DNA of 64,000 bases from Flavobacteria bacterium GWA2_35_26 (GCA_001800905.1 MGWH01000004.1:124001-188000); one strand, 5' to 3'; positions 14,795 through 24,245 are shown, counted from the first letter of the stretch. The notes: generated by a model from the letters alone, not told the origin. Numbers and translations: made by a program.

Positions 14795-15403
14795 ATGGAT
14801 ATGAAATACTCGGCAGTTCTTTTATGCGCTCTTTTTTTTCTAATGGCTTCATGCAAAGAGGACAATCAGCAACCTAATGCCGAAAATAAAAAAGCAGCTC
14901 AAAAAAAGGAAGTGATTTATAAAAACATCAGCAAAAGCTGGGATTTTTATGCTGTACCAATTAACACCACTTCAGAACAAAGTGTAGCAAGTTGGACTGA
15001 ATTTCGTCAATTCTTAGAAGAATTAGGTCAAAAACCCAGTAAAACGATTAGTGCATTTCAGAAAAAAGCAGCAGAGCTTTCCAAGAAAGTGGTGCTACTC
15101 AATAATAACATACCCTACCAATTCCAACAACCGCAAATTAAAAGTCGAATAGGTACTTTAATTACGAAAGTACGCTTATTGGATTTATTCATTCACTTGG
15201 ATGCTATTTCAGATAAAAAAGTAGTTATTTTGATAAGTGAAATCAATGCAGAGTTGGTTTCTTTGCAAAGACAAATGGATAAAATTACTGAAAAAAGTAA
15301 AATTCCAGTTGAGGAAGGTGAATCAGATATGTTGAGAATGCTTGACACTACAAGAGCAATTCCAAATACAACAGTAGACCCTAATCTCCCACGCGTTGAG
15401 TAA
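14795..15403 (+). CDS. Lipoprotein of unknown function upstream of mfd
   Basis: 202 residues with lipobox MASC (Cys20), followed by a low-complexity Gln/Asn/Lys stretch and then a mostly helical domain (FRQFLEELGQKPSKTISAFQ, KSRIGTLITKVRLLDLFIHL, ISEINAELVSLQRQMDKI). The helices may form a small bundle. The tail is Pro/Asp rich. I recognise no family. Its last 8 nt overlap the start of mfd, so translation of the two may be coupled, although an obvious functional link is lacking. Confidence 0.65.
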   Translation: MDMKYSAVLLCALFFLMASCKEDNQQPNAENKKAAQKKEVIYKNISKSWDFYAVPINTTSEQSVASWTEFRQFLEELGQKPSKTISAFQKKAAELSKKVVLLNNNIPYQFQQPQIKSRIGTLITKVRLLDLFIHLDAISDKKVVILISEINAELVSLQRQMDKITEKSKIPVEEGESDMLRMLDTTRAIPNTTVDPNLPRVE

Positions 15404-18400
15404 AACTATCTATTCTATTTACGACAATTCGCCTAAAACCGAGCAAATTTCGACGTTTTTAGGGCAAAATAGCTCCCCGAAAATACAGCTGTCTGGATTG
15501 GTGGGATCCTCTATTTCATTTCTAATTCGCTCTCTTTTTAAAAAATCAGAACTGCCTTTTTTATTGATATTAAACGATAAAGAAGAAGCAGCCTATTATT
15601 TAAACGATTTGGAACAAATGGTGGGCGACCAAGACGTATTGTTTTATCCCGCATCTTTTCGACGCCCCTATCAAATAGAAGAAACAGATAATGCGAATGT
15701 GTTGCTTCGCGCTGAAGTACTAAACCGCATCAACTCACGCAAAAAACCAGCCATAATTGTAAGTTATCCTGAAGCACTTTTTGAAAAAGTGGTCACTCGA
15801 AAGGAATTGGATAAAAACACCTTGAAAGTCGCTGTGGGCGACCAAATTTCGATTGATTTTATCAACGAAGTGCTGTTCGAATACGAATTCAAAAGAGTAG
15901 ATTTTATAACAGAACCTGGAGAATTTTCGGTTCGAGGCGGAATCGTAGATGTATTTTCGTTTTCTAATGATAATCCGTATCGTATTGAATTTTTTGGCAA
16001 CGAAGTGGATAGTATAAGAACCTTTGATGTAGCCACCCAATTGTCATTGGAACAACAAAAGAAAATTGCCATTATTCCGAATGTAGAAAATAAATTTTTA
16101 CAGGAAAATCGCGAAAGTTTTTTGGATTATATTTCTGAAAAAACGGTACTTTTTATACAAAACACGGAAGGTTTTTTAAGTCAATTGGACAAGCAATTTG
16201 CTAAGGCCGAAGAAGCGTTTGAGAAATTATCTAAGGACATTAAACACGCCACGCCAGAGCAATTATTTTTGAATCAAGAACAATTTATTAAACGGGCTTT
16301 GGATTTTTCGGTGGTGGAATTGGCTTCTAAACCGATTTTTAAAACCACTAAAAAGGTGGATTTTCATATCCAGCCCCAACCTTCTTTCAACAAGCAATTT
16401 GATTTGTTATTGAACAATCTGAACGACAATCATTTTAATGGATACAAAAACTATTTGTTCTGCTCCAATGACAATCAAGCCAAGCGTTTTCATGACATTT
16501 TCGAAACCTTGGATGAGGCAAATTCAGAGAATATTCGCAAGCAATACAACACTATAGTTTTGCCTTTGTACCAAGGATTTATAGACGAAGAAAATCAAAT
16601 TACCTGCTATACCGATCATCAAATTTTTGAACGCTACCATAAATTCAGCATCAAAAACGGCTATTCCAAAAAGCAAAACATTACCCTGAAAGAACTGACT
16701 TCGCTTTCGGTGGGTGATTATGTTACACATATCGATCACGGAATTGGAAAATTTGGCGGTTTGCAAAAAATACAAGTCGAAGGCAAAACACAAGAAGCGA
16801 TTAAGTTGGTATATGCCGATAATGACATTGTGTATGTGAGTATTCACTCTTTGCACAAAATTTCAAGATACAATGGCAAAGACGGAACGCCTCCTAAAAT
16901 TTATAAATTAGGTTCGAATGCTTGGAAAGTTTTAAAACAAAAAACCAAAGCGCGCGTCAAACATATTGCATTCAATTTGATTCAGCTATATGCCAAAAGA
17001 CGTTTGGAAAAAGGCTTTCAATATGCGCCGGATAGTTACTTGCAAAACGAATTAGAAAGTTCCTTTATCTACGAAGATACACCGGACCAAATCAAATCGA
17101 CTCAGGAAGTAAAAGCTGATATGGAAAGTGATCGCCCGATGGACCGCTTGGTGTGTGGCGATGTAGGTTTTGGAAAAACTGAGGTGGCCATTCGCGCTGC
17201 TTTTAAAGCGGTGGACAACAGCAAACAAGTTGCCGTTTTGGTACCCACTACTATTTTGGCCTACCAACATTACCGCACTTTTTCGGAACGATTGAAAGAC
17301 ATGCCCGTAACCGTCGGTTATTTGAACCGATTTAGAACGGCCAAACAAAAAGCAGAAACCCTCAAGCAATTAGCCGAAGGAAAACTAGATATTGTTATTG
17401 GAACCCATCAATTAGTGAACAAAAATGTGGTTTTCAAAGACCTAGGTTTGTTGATTGTGGATGAGGAACAAAAATTTGGGGTAAACGTCAAAGATAAACT
17501 CAAAACAATCGCTGCCAATGTTGATACCTTGACGTTAACGGCTACGCCCATTCCGAGAACCTTACAATTCTCGTTGATGGCTGCTCGTGATTTATCGGTA
17601 ATCACTACGCCACCGCCGAATCGTTATCCTATCGAAACCAATGTGGTGGGCTTCAATGAGGAGTTGATTCGTGACGCGATTTCGTATGAAATTCAGCGCA
17701 ATGGACAAGTCTTTTTTATCAATAACCGCATAGAAAATATTAAAGAAATTGCTGGAATGATTCAGCGATTAGTGCCCAACGCCCGCGTAGGAATTGGCCA
17801 CGGTCAAATGGAAGGTGCTAAACTCGAAGAACTGATGTTGGCTTTTATGAATGGCGAGTTTGATGTTTTGGTAGCGACTACCATTATCGAAAGTGGATTG
17901 GATGTGCCGAATGCCAATACGATATTTATCAACAATGCCAATAATTTTGGATTGTCTGATTTGCATCAAATGCGAGGTAGAGTTGGTCGAAGCAACAAAA
18001 AAGCATTTTGCTATTTTATCTGCCCGCCTTATTCTGCTATGACAGATGACGCTCGAAAACGAATTCAGGCTTTGGAACAATTTAGTGAATTGGGTAGCGG
18101 ATTTAATATTGCCATGAAAGATTTAGAGATTCGTGGTGCAGGAGATTTGTTAGGAGGAGAACAAAGTGGTTTCATCAACGAAATTGGTTTTGATACCTAT
18201 CAAAAAATCATGAACGAAGCCATTGAAGAGCTGAAAGAAAACGAATTCAAGGATTTGTACCCGGAGCAAAATGATATTGAAACCAAAGAATATGTCAAAG
18301 ACTTGCAATTGGATACTGATTTCGAATTGTTATTCCCTGATGAATATATCAATACGGTTTCAGAACGATTGCTATTGTATAATGAACTAGCCGAAATTAA

Positions 18401-18761
18401 AGATGAGGCTGCTCTTTTGACCTACGAAAATAAATTAATTGACCGTTTTGGTCCATTGCCAAAACAAGCGATTTCGTTATTGAGTAGCATGAAAATCAAA
18501 TGGATCGCCACACGATTAGGAATCGAAAAATTGGTCTTAAAACAAGGCAAAATGATTGGGTATTTTGTGTCTGATCAACAATCGGATTATTACCAATCAG
18601 GACGTTTTCATCAAGTATTACAGTTTGTGCAAAAGCAAAGCGCTTTGTGCAAAATGAAAGAAAAACAAACACCTAATGGATTGAGATTATTATTGACGTT
18701 TGACAATGTGAAATCAATTCGCAGAGCCTTGGAGCTGATGGAATTAATGGACAAACAGTAA
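15396..18761 (+). CDS. mfd: Transcription-repair coupling factor Mfd
   Basis: 1121 residues, full length for Flavobacteriia. The start is TTG at 15396 (SKTIYSIYDNSPKTEQ), overlapping the lipoprotein gene by 8 nt; no ATG fits. Domains in order: UvrB-like region; CarD-like RNA polymerase interaction domain (VGDYVTHIDHGIGKFGGLQK); helicase core with Walker A GDVGFGKT at about 588-595, DEEQ box at about 689-692 and LTATPIPRT; translocation (TRG) region around GHGQMEG; and the C-terminal TRCF domain. Mfd releases RNA polymerase stalled at DNA lesions and recruits UvrA in the cytoplasm. A bidirectional terminator follows. Confidence 0.97.
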   Translation: MSKTIYSIYDNSPKTEQISTFLGQNSSPKIQLSGLVGSSISFLIRSLFKKSELPFLLILNDKEEAAYYLNDLEQMVGDQDVLFYPASFRRPYQIEETDNANVLLRAEVLNRINSRKKPAIIVSYPEALFEKVVTRKELDKNTLKVAVGDQISIDFINEVLFEYEFKRVDFITEPGEFSVRGGIVDVFSFSNDNPYRIEFFGNEVDSIRTFDVATQLSLEQQKKIAIIPNVENKFLQENRESFLDYISEKTVLFIQNTEGFLSQLDKQFAKAEEAFEKLSKDIKHATPEQLFLNQEQFIKRALDFSVVELASKPIFKTTKKVDFHIQPQPSFNKQFDLLLNNLNDNHFNGYKNYLFCSNDNQAKRFHDIFETLDEANSENIRKQYNTIVLPLYQGFIDEENQITCYTDHQIFERYHKFSIKNGYSKKQNITLKELTSLSVGDYVTHIDHGIGKFGGLQKIQVEGKTQEAIKLVYADNDIVYVSIHSLHKISRYNGKDGTPPKIYKLGSNAWKVLKQKTKARVKHIAFNLIQLYAKRRLEKGFQYAPDSYLQNELESSFIYEDTPDQIKSTQEVKADMESDRPMDRLVCGDVGFGKTEVAIRAAFKAVDNSKQVAVLVPTTILAYQHYRTFSERLKDMPVTVGYLNRFRTAKQKAETLKQLAEGKLDIVIGTHQLVNKNVVFKDLGLLIVDEEQKFGVNVKDKLKTIAANVDTLTLTATPIPRTLQFSLMAARDLSVITTPPPNRYPIETNVVGFNEELIRDAISYEIQRNGQVFFINNRIENIKEIAGMIQRLVPNARVGIGHGQMEGAKLEELMLAFMNGEFDVLVATTIIESGLDVPNANTIFINNANNFGLSDLHQMRGRVGRSNKKAFCYFICPPYSAMTDDARKRIQALEQFSELGSGFNIAMKDLEIRGAGDLLGGEQSGFINEIGFDTYQKIMNEAIEELKENEFKDLYPEQNDIETKEYVKDLQLDTDFELLFPDEYINTVSERLLLYNELAEIKDEAALLTYENKLIDRFGPLPKQAISLLSSMKIKWIATRLGIEKLVLKQGKMIGYFVSDQQSDYYQSGRFHQVLQFVQKQSALCKMKEKQTPNGLRLLLTFDNVKSIRRALELMELMDKQ

Positions 18762-18763
18762 AC

Positions 18764-18793
18764 AAAAAAGCCTCCAAATGTGGAGGCTTTTTT
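18764..18793. terminator. Bidirectional terminator between mfd and the ACT-domain gene
   Basis: A 13-bp perfect stem (AAAAAAGCCTCCA / TGGAGGCTTTTTT) with loop AATG. A or T runs on both sides let it serve mfd (plus) and the convergent gene ending at 18807 (minus). Confidence 0.9.
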
Positions 18794-18806
18794 GTTTAAA
18801 ATGGAT

Positions 18807-19463
18807 TTAGTTTTTCAAATCTTTAATTACTTTGAAAGCCACATCGACTTCATTTTCACTAACTAAAATAGTGAACTCATTAGATGTTGAAATTACCTCA
18901 TTGATAATGATACCTTCCCAAGCCAAGCGTTGGAAAATGAAATAATAAATTCCTGGGACTACAATATTTTCTTTGGGTAATTTTACTGTGATAGAAGCTA
19001 AATTTTCTAGTTTTTGAATCAATTTTTCGTTAGCAAAATGCTTGTCAACCAAATGATTCACGCTGCTACTTACCACAATATTCGTTTCATTTACCCCTCT
19101 TGATGAAGTGTAAAAAATATCTGTATTACTATTGATATCTGTAATTAAATCAGCTTGTTTGTTCAAAACCGTTTCAGAAGCGGCAAAAGTGTAATCGGTC
19201 AGTTCAGAACGCACGGTAATTTCTCCGATATTTTTGATGACTTTATTGATTTTGTGATTCAATTTAAAGTCCAATTCTTCGGTCAACCTTTTCAAGGCCA
19301 TTACAATAGCGCCTTGTTTTACTTCTTTGCCAAATTCATTCTCTAATTCACTCATAATATTGCGTGATAGCGAAGTCAAATTAATGATTCCTAGCGATAA
19401 AGCATTCAGTAAAAAGGGCTTTGTTTTGATGTAATTTTCTACAATGGACGAAACAGTTTTCAT
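18807..19463 (-). CDS. ACT-domain protein with N-terminal helix-turn-helix-like region
   Basis: 218 residues. Residues 1-70 form helices (ENYIKTKPFLLNALSLGIIN, LTSLSRNIMSELENEFGKEV, KQGAIVMALKRLTEEL) that look like a small winged-helix/HTH fold. The C-terminal portion (about 145-218), VPGIYYFIFQRLAWEGIINE-like (actual start of segment IVVPGIYYFIFQR) through FTILVSENEVDVAFKVIKDL, is the ACT fold seen at the end of aspartate kinases. The kinase domain is entirely absent, so an aspartate kinase label would be wrong. It is probably an amino-acid-responsive regulator; ligand and targets unknown. It has its own promoter (19533-19564). Confidence 0.7.
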   Translation of the reverse strand: MKTVSSIVENYIKTKPFLLNALSLGIINLTSLSRNIMSELENEFGKEVKQGAIVMALKRLTEELDFKLNHKINKVIKNIGEITVRSELTDYTFAASETVLNKQADLITDINSNTDIFYTSSRGVNETNIVVSSSVNHLVDKHFANEKLIQKLENLASITVKLPKENIVVPGIYYFIFQRLAWEGIIINEVISTSNEFTILVSENEVDVAFKVIKDLKN

Positions 19464-19532
19464 AGTAGTAGGGTTTAGTTGTTGTTTTAAAAATAGTAGT
19501 TAGGTTTGTTGTAGTTGTGTTAAAAACCGCCG

Positions 19533-19564
19533 CAAATATAAATAAAAAAACAATTTGTTACAAA
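19533..19564 (-). promoter_or_regulatory. Bacteroidota promoter for the ACT-domain gene
   Basis: On the minus strand: TTTG (19561-19564), a 20-nt spacer, then TATATTTG (19533-19540), a full match to the -33/-7 consensus. It implies a leader of about 60 nt before the start at 19463. Confidence 0.65.
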
Positions 19565-19584
19565 TATAACATCAAAAAAAATAC

Positions 19585-19944
19585 TCAAAAATGAAAAAAT
19601 GCGTCCGTAAGGTGTTCAATAACAAATTCTTGCTCTTTTTTACTAATAGCGATGATGTCGAATCGGACCTCTAGATCTAAATCGTTTTCGGTTACGTAAG
19701 CATTTACCGCTTTTACTAATAATTGGATTTTTTTTGACTTTACAAAGTCTTGTGGAAGACCAAAATCAGTAGAAGATCGGGTTTTTACTTCTACAACCGC
19801 TAAGGTATTTTCTTTTTGAGCCAAAATATCAATTTCTGCTTTTTGGAATACCCAATTGGTTTCCAAAATGGCATACCCCATTTTCTGAAGGTATTCAGTA
19901 GCTAGTTCTTCTCCAAGTTTTCCTAATTCGTTGTGTTCGGCCAT
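19585..19944 (-). CDS. YraN/UPF0102 family, Holliday-junction-resolvase-like nuclease fold
   Basis: 119 residues, the usual size. The restriction-endonuclease-like core is visible: helix GKLGEELATEYLQKMGYAIL, then WVFQKAEIDILAQKENTLAV and VEVKTRSST. This gives the E-x(n)-EID-x(n)-VEVKxR metal-site pattern of YraN proteins. Family activity is not firmly established, though the fold predicts DNA binding or cleavage. It lies 21 nt downstream of the LD-carboxypeptidase gene and is probably transcribed with it. Cytoplasmic. Confidence 0.9.
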   Translation of the reverse strand: MAEHNELGKLGEELATEYLQKMGYAILETNWVFQKAEIDILAQKENTLAVVEVKTRSSTDFGLPQDFVKSKKIQLLVKAVNAYVTENDLDLEVRFDIIAISKKEQEFVIEHLTDAFFHF

Positions 19945-19965
19945 ATCAAGGAGGATTAAATGAAG

Positions 19966-20928
19966 TTATTCAAAAACCACAGTACTACAATTTTCGGTTA
20001 CTTCGATAGTGACATTGTTGCCTAAAATCAAGGCTCTGTTATCGTGAATATGACCTGCAGGGAAATTAAAAATCACAGGGATGTTGTATTGTTTAGTCAC
20101 ATCTTGAACAATTTCAAGTGCATTTTTTCCCCAAGGAATATCGTTGTCTTTCATATCGGTCATGGAACCCACAATGATTCCTTTGAGACTTTCCAGACAT
20201 CCGTTTCGCTTCAGGTTCATCATCATACGATCAATATGGTACAAGTATTCGTCTAAGTCTTCGATGTATAAAATTTTGTCGGTACAGTCGATAGCTGAGG
20301 GCGAACCCAATACACTATACAATATCGATAAATTACCGCCAACTAATTCGCCAGTCGCTTTGCCTAATCGGTTCATAGGATGTGTGTCAATTGCATATTG
20401 TAAAGGTTGTCCAAACAAAGACAAACGCAAACTTTCAATCGCTTCCTTACTAGCTTTAGCAAGACTAATAGGCATAATTCCGTGAATGGATTTGTAACCC
20501 ATTGTATTGAGGTGGTTGTGTAAAACGGTAACATCGCTAAACCCTACCAACCATTTTGGAGATTTTTTAAACTGTGTGAAATCAATTAAATCGACTACTC
20601 TTACGGTGCCGTAGCCACCACGGGCACACCATATCGCTTTAATATTGGGATTGTCTAATTGTTCTTGTAAATCGGCAGCACGTTGCTCATCACTTCCTGC
20701 CAATTGATTTTCTTCTAAGCCAATACTTTCACCAACGACAACATGTAAGCCCCAACTTTCTAATAAGTCAATAGTGGGCTGCATGCTTTTCACAATATGT
20801 TTTCGGGCGGTTGCTAAAATGGCAACAGTATCTCCTTTTTGTAAATAGGGTGGTGTAATCATAGTCGTTTGGGCTTGCATAGTGATAGAAAGTAAACTTA
20901 AAATGAATAAGAAGAAAGTTTTTCTCAT
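19966..20928 (-). CDS. LD-carboxypeptidase (peptidase S66, LdcA-like), exported
   Basis: 320 residues with a signal peptide (MRKTFFLFILSLLSITMQAQ). The S66 catalytic residues are placed as expected: nucleophile Ser131 in KWLVGFSDVTVLHNHL, Glu223 in KILYIEDLDEYLYHID and His293 in FPAGHIHDNRALILG. The RGGYGTVRVVDLID segment precedes them. The enzyme cleaves the L,D bond of tetrapeptides during peptidoglycan recycling. LdcA of Escherichia coli is cytoplasmic, so the signal peptide points to a periplasmic version, common in Bacteroidota. A minus-strand -7 box lies at 20966-20973. Confidence 0.93.
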   Translation of the reverse strand: MRKTFFLFILSLLSITMQAQTTMITPPYLQKGDTVAILATARKHIVKSMQPTIDLLESWGLHVVVGESIGLEENQLAGSDEQRAADLQEQLDNPNIKAIWCARGGYGTVRVVDLIDFTQFKKSPKWLVGFSDVTVLHNHLNTMGYKSIHGIMPISLAKASKEAIESLRLSLFGQPLQYAIDTHPMNRLGKATGELVGGNLSILYSVLGSPSAIDCTDKILYIEDLDEYLYHIDRMMMNLKRNGCLESLKGIIVGSMTDMKDNDIPWGKNALEIVQDVTKQYNIPVIFNFPAGHIHDNRALILGNNVTIEVTENCSTVVFE

Positions 20929-20965
20929 AAATGAAATCTGTTTTACAACAGTATTTATTTTTAAA

Positions 20966-20973
20966 CAAATATA
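20966..20973 (-). promoter_or_regulatory. -7 promoter box for the LD-carboxypeptidase gene
   Basis: CAAATATA on the plus strand reads TATATTTG on the minus strand, an exact match, 38 nt upstream of the start at 20928. No clear -33 TTG is seen. Confidence 0.45.
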
Positions 20974-21056
20974 GACAAAACCGAAATCATTTTTAATTGC
21001 AGTTCTAATTTCTTAGTTTTACTAAACCCATTATTCACTATCCTAAATCCTAAGTT

Positions 21057-22154
21057 ATGAGAATTTGCCCCATTCTTTATTGTCTTCTCTTTTTGTCTTT
21101 GTCTCCAAAGTCCAATGGACAATCTAAAAAATTCCGAATTCATACGGTTGCGTTTTACAACTTTGAAAATTTGTTTGACACCATAAATGACCCTAACACA
21201 TTTGATGAAGATTGGACGCCAAAAGGTTCTCAACACTGGACTTTTGACAAATACCAAAAAAAGTTAACCAATCTTGCTCGAGTATTATCCGAAATTGGGA
21301 GTGCCAATAATCCGGAATCTCCAACCTTCATTGGCGGATGCGAAATAGAAAATAGAGGTGTGTTAGAAGATCTAATCCAGCAACCCAACTTGGCAGATAA
21401 AATGTATGGAATTATCCATTTTGATTCTCCAGATAAAAGAGGGATTGATGTTGCTTTATTGTATCGAAAAAACTTTTTTCAGCCTACCTCATATGCCAAT
21501 ATCCCATTGTATGTGTTCCAAGGAGAAACAAAACCCAAGAATGAAACAACAGAAAGTACAGATGATATTGAAATGGTCAGCCCTAAGAATAAAAGAGTGT
21601 ATACTAGGGATCAACTCTTGGTTACAGGATTTTTAGAAGGCGAAGAAATCCATTTGATAGTCAACCATTGGCCTTCTCGTTCTGGTGGAGAGCAACGATC
21701 GAGTCCGTTTCGGGAAGCGGCAGGAGCCTTAAACCGGAAAATAATTGATTCGTTACAGCAAATTAATCCAAAAGCCAAAGTAATCACCATGGGCGATTTG
21801 AACGACGGGCCTTACAACAAAAGTGTGAAAATAGCGTTGGGCGCCAAGGCAAAAAAAATGGAAGTCCCGCCATTTGGGATCTTCAATCCTTTTGAAGACA
21901 TGGCAAAAAAAGGAATGGGTACGATAGCGCATCGCGATGCTTGGGATATTTTTGACCAAATCATGATATCCGAAACTTTATTACAATCCGATTATTCTAG
22001 TTATCAGTTTTGGAAAGCAGGAATTTACAATACTTCCTATTTAGTCCAAACAACAGGTTCCTTTAAAGGATATCCTTTGCGACATTCGGCTACCGAAATT
22101 GGTTTTAGCGATCATTTTCCAGTCTATATTTATTTAATCAAAGAGAAAAAATAG
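21057..22154 (+). CDS. Exported endonuclease/exonuclease/phosphatase (EEP) family protein
   Basis: 365 residues with a signal peptide (MRICPILYCLLFLSLSPKSN, then GQ). EEP core landmarks: VAFYNFENLFDTINDP (start of the fold, metal site Asn), FIGGCEIENRG (metal-binding Glu), HLIVNHWPSRSGGEQRSS (HW-P-S-R of the catalytic loop), ITMGDLNDGP (GDxND) and GFSDHFPVYI (SDH, catalytic His). This fits a Mg-dependent phosphodiesterase acting outside the cytoplasm on nucleic acid, phosphoester or lipid headgroup; the substrate is not evident. It is divergent from the LD-carboxypeptidase gene. Confidence 0.9.
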   Translation: MRICPILYCLLFLSLSPKSNGQSKKFRIHTVAFYNFENLFDTINDPNTFDEDWTPKGSQHWTFDKYQKKLTNLARVLSEIGSANNPESPTFIGGCEIENRGVLEDLIQQPNLADKMYGIIHFDSPDKRGIDVALLYRKNFFQPTSYANIPLYVFQGETKPKNETTESTDDIEMVSPKNKRVYTRDQLLVTGFLEGEEIHLIVNHWPSRSGGEQRSSPFREAAGALNRKIIDSLQQINPKAKVITMGDLNDGPYNKSVKIALGAKAKKMEVPPFGIFNPFEDMAKKGMGTIAHRDAWDIFDQIMISETLLQSDYSSYQFWKAGIYNTSYLVQTTGSFKGYPLRHSATEIGFSDHFPVYIYLIKEKK

Positions 22155-22196
22155 CCAAGATATTTGACTAAATTTACGCTTTCAAAAATTACTATT

Positions 22197-22736
22197 ATGG
22201 CTATTGCAAAACCGTTCAACTTGAATCAATGGATCGATGAAAACCGTCATTTATTGAAACCACCTGTTGGGAATAAAAATGTGTATACCGAATCAGGAGA
22301 TTATATTGTAATGATTGTAGCGGGGCCAAACGCCAGAAAAGATTACCATTACAATGAAACGGAAGAACTTTTTTACCAATTAGAAGGCAGTATTAAAGTT
22401 GTCATTCAGGAAGATGGAGAGCGAAAAGAAATGGAATTACAGGCTGGCGATATGTACTTGAATCCAGCTAAAATTCCGCATTCACCAGTTCGTTCTGAAG
22501 GTTCCATCGGCTTAGTGATTGAACGTAAAAGAGCGGGCTTAGGTTTTACTGATGGTTTACTTTGGCATTGTGATTCGTGCAATCACAAATTATACGAAGT
22601 TTATTTTGAGTTGCACAATATTGAAAAAGACTTTTTGTCTCATTTTGCACACTTCTACGGATCAGAATCTTTGCGCACTTGTTCCAAATGTGGGACGGTT
22701 ACGGATACCGATCCAAGATTTGTGGCTAAGAAATAA
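22197..22736 (+). CDS. 3-hydroxyanthranilate 3,4-dioxygenase
   Basis: 179 residues from the ATG at 22197 (MAIAKPFNLNQWI, the usual family N-terminus); a TTG at 22164 would add 11 unlikely residues. Cupin metal ligands are H51, E57 and H95 (DYHYNETEELFYQLEG and IPHSPVR). The second iron site is present as C125-x2-C128 and C162-x2-C165, as in bacterial enzymes. The reaction is ring opening of 3-hydroxyanthranilate to 2-amino-3-carboxymuconate semialdehyde in the kynurenine route to quinolinate/NAD or in tryptophan degradation. No other kynurenine gene is in the window. The gene ends 2 nt from a convergent phosphoesterase gene. Confidence 0.95.
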   Translation: MAIAKPFNLNQWIDENRHLLKPPVGNKNVYTESGDYIVMIVAGPNARKDYHYNETEELFYQLEGSIKVVIQEDGERKEMELQAGDMYLNPAKIPHSPVRSEGSIGLVIERKRAGLGFTDGLLWHCDSCNHKLYEVYFELHNIEKDFLSHFAHFYGSESLRTCSKCGTVTDTDPRFVAKK

Positions 22737-22738
22737 TT

Positions 22739-23464
22739 TTAGTTTCGCCCTTTTTCATTAGGGTATAACACATCTAAATTTTCACTCTGCCAATAGGCTT
22801 TAGAATCCACATCCATAATAGTTAATGGACCCCTAAAAGCGGCTCCGGTATCTACATTCCAAACATTGGCCATTTGCACCGGGATTGTTTTTCCAATTCG
22901 TGATACGGGAGTATGTCCAATGAAAATTTCGTTATACAACCTAAGTCGTTTTGGATAAGCCAAATCAGTAGTTTTCATGTTTTTGTCCAAAGCTAAAGCG
23001 GTTTCCCAGAGGCTTCTATCCCAATAAAAAAGCTTTGGAAAATATTCAAAATCAACCCCATTCATATTGGTAAATCCGGCATGAATGAACAATCTATTTT
23101 GTTCGTCTAGATGGAAATCTACTAAGGATTCAATAAAAGAAATATGAGCCGCTAAAGTGGCAGCATCTCGATTTTGATAGGCCGTAACGGTAGCTTCTCC
23201 GCCATGATCAAACCATTGTGGATTATCAGTTCCGTTTTTGAGCCACTCCAATAGCAAATCGTCATGATTACCACGAATACAAACTACATTATGTGTTTCT
23301 TTCATGTCTATTAGCAAGTCAATCACTTCTGGCGATTGGCTCCATCCATCTACATAATCTCCTAAAAAAATCAGTTTGTCATTTGGGCTGACTTTGGCTC
23401 TTTCTAAAATTTGATGGAGCGCACGTAAGCCACCATGAATGTCTCCAATTACTAATGTTCTCAT
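22739..23464 (-). CDS. Metallophosphoesterase, serine/threonine phosphatase-like
   Basis: 241 residues. All calcineurin-type motifs are in order: GDIHGGLRAL (residues 7-16), GDYVDGW (about 36-42), RGNHDDLLLEW, then the histidine motifs in LFIHAGFTN and IFIGHTPVSR. This resembles the bacterial PrpA/PphA-type protein phosphatases and Ap4A hydrolase-like group; the substrate is unproven. It is the last gene of a minus-strand operon with the SDR (10-nt gap) and the aldo/keto reductase. Confidence 0.9.
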   Translation of the reverse strand: MRTLVIGDIHGGLRALHQILERAKVSPNDKLIFLGDYVDGWSQSPEVIDLLIDMKETHNVVCIRGNHDDLLLEWLKNGTDNPQWFDHGGEATVTAYQNRDAATLAAHISFIESLVDFHLDEQNRLFIHAGFTNMNGVDFEYFPKLFYWDRSLWETALALDKNMKTTDLAYPKRLRLYNEIFIGHTPVSRIGKTIPVQMANVWNVDTGAAFRGPLTIMDVDSKAYWQSENLDVLYPNEKGRN

Positions 23465-23474
23465 TTAATTTTTT

Positions 23475-24230
23475 TTATAAAGAACGATTAACAATTCCTG
23501 AAGAAGCTTGTGCAGTAGGCATTACCACTAAATCGGTAATGTTCACATGATAAGGTCTGGACACTACAAAATGAATAATATCAGCAATATCTTCTGCATA
23601 CAAAGGCGTAAATCCTTTGTATACATTGTGCGCTTTTTCTTCATCTCCTTTAAAACGAATAGTACTAAATTCGGTAGAAACCATACCTGGGTGAATCGCG
23701 CCTACGCGAATTCCAAACGAATTTAAATCGATTCGCATGCCTTGATTCAAAGCATCAACGGCATGTTTAGTTGCGCAATACACATTGCCGTTTGGATACA
23801 CTTCTTTGGCAGCAGTAGACCCAATGTTGATAATGTGTCCTGATTTGCGCGCTGTCATTATCGGAATAATTGCTTTTGAAACATACAACAAGCCTTTGAT
23901 ATTTCCATCAATCATGGCATCCCAATCGTCAAGACTTCCAGTTTGAATAGGGTCCAATCCGTGGGCATTCCCTGCATTGTTGATCAAAATATCAATTTCC
24001 GAAAAATCATTTGGTAGGGAACTAATTTGTGCAAAAACGGCTTCTTTATCTCGCACATCAAATTGTAAAGTATGGACGGATGTGAATTCAGAAAGTGCAG
24101 TCTTTAATTCGTCCAATCGATCTTGGCGACGGCCACACAATACTAATTTATAATTGTTTTTTGCTAAAATTTCGGCAGTTGCTTTTCCAATTCCGCTAGT
24201 AGCACCAGTAATTAAGGCTATTTTGTTCAT
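23475..24230 (-). CDS. Short-chain dehydrogenase/reductase (SDR), YdfG-like
   Basis: 251 residues. The Rossmann motif TGATSGIGKATAEI lies at residues 8-21, NNAGNAHGLD at about 86, catalytic Ser in INIGSTAAKEV, and the Y-x3-K pair in YCATKHAVDAL. The sequence GAIHPGMVSTEFS is typical of classical SDRs close to YdfG (3-hydroxy acid/serine dehydrogenase). It uses NAD(P) for alcohol/ketone interconversion; the substrate is not determinable. Gaps of 10 and 15 nt to its neighbours show it is in one operon with an aldo/keto reductase and a phosphoesterase. Confidence 0.92.
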   Translation of the reverse strand: MNKIALITGATSGIGKATAEILAKNNYKLVLCGRRQDRLDELKTALSEFTSVHTLQFDVRDKEAVFAQISSLPNDFSEIDILINNAGNAHGLDPIQTGSLDDWDAMIDGNIKGLLYVSKAIIPIMTARKSGHIINIGSTAAKEVYPNGNVYCATKHAVDALNQGMRIDLNSFGIRVGAIHPGMVSTEFSTIRFKGDEEKAHNVYKGFTPLYAEDIADIIHFVVSRPYHVNITDLVVMPTAQASSGIVNRSL

Positions 24231-24245
24231 TTTTTTCTTTTGTAA

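Noticed and set aside
18807-19463. Aspartate kinase
   Set aside because: Only the ACT portion matches; the amino-acid kinase domain is absent.
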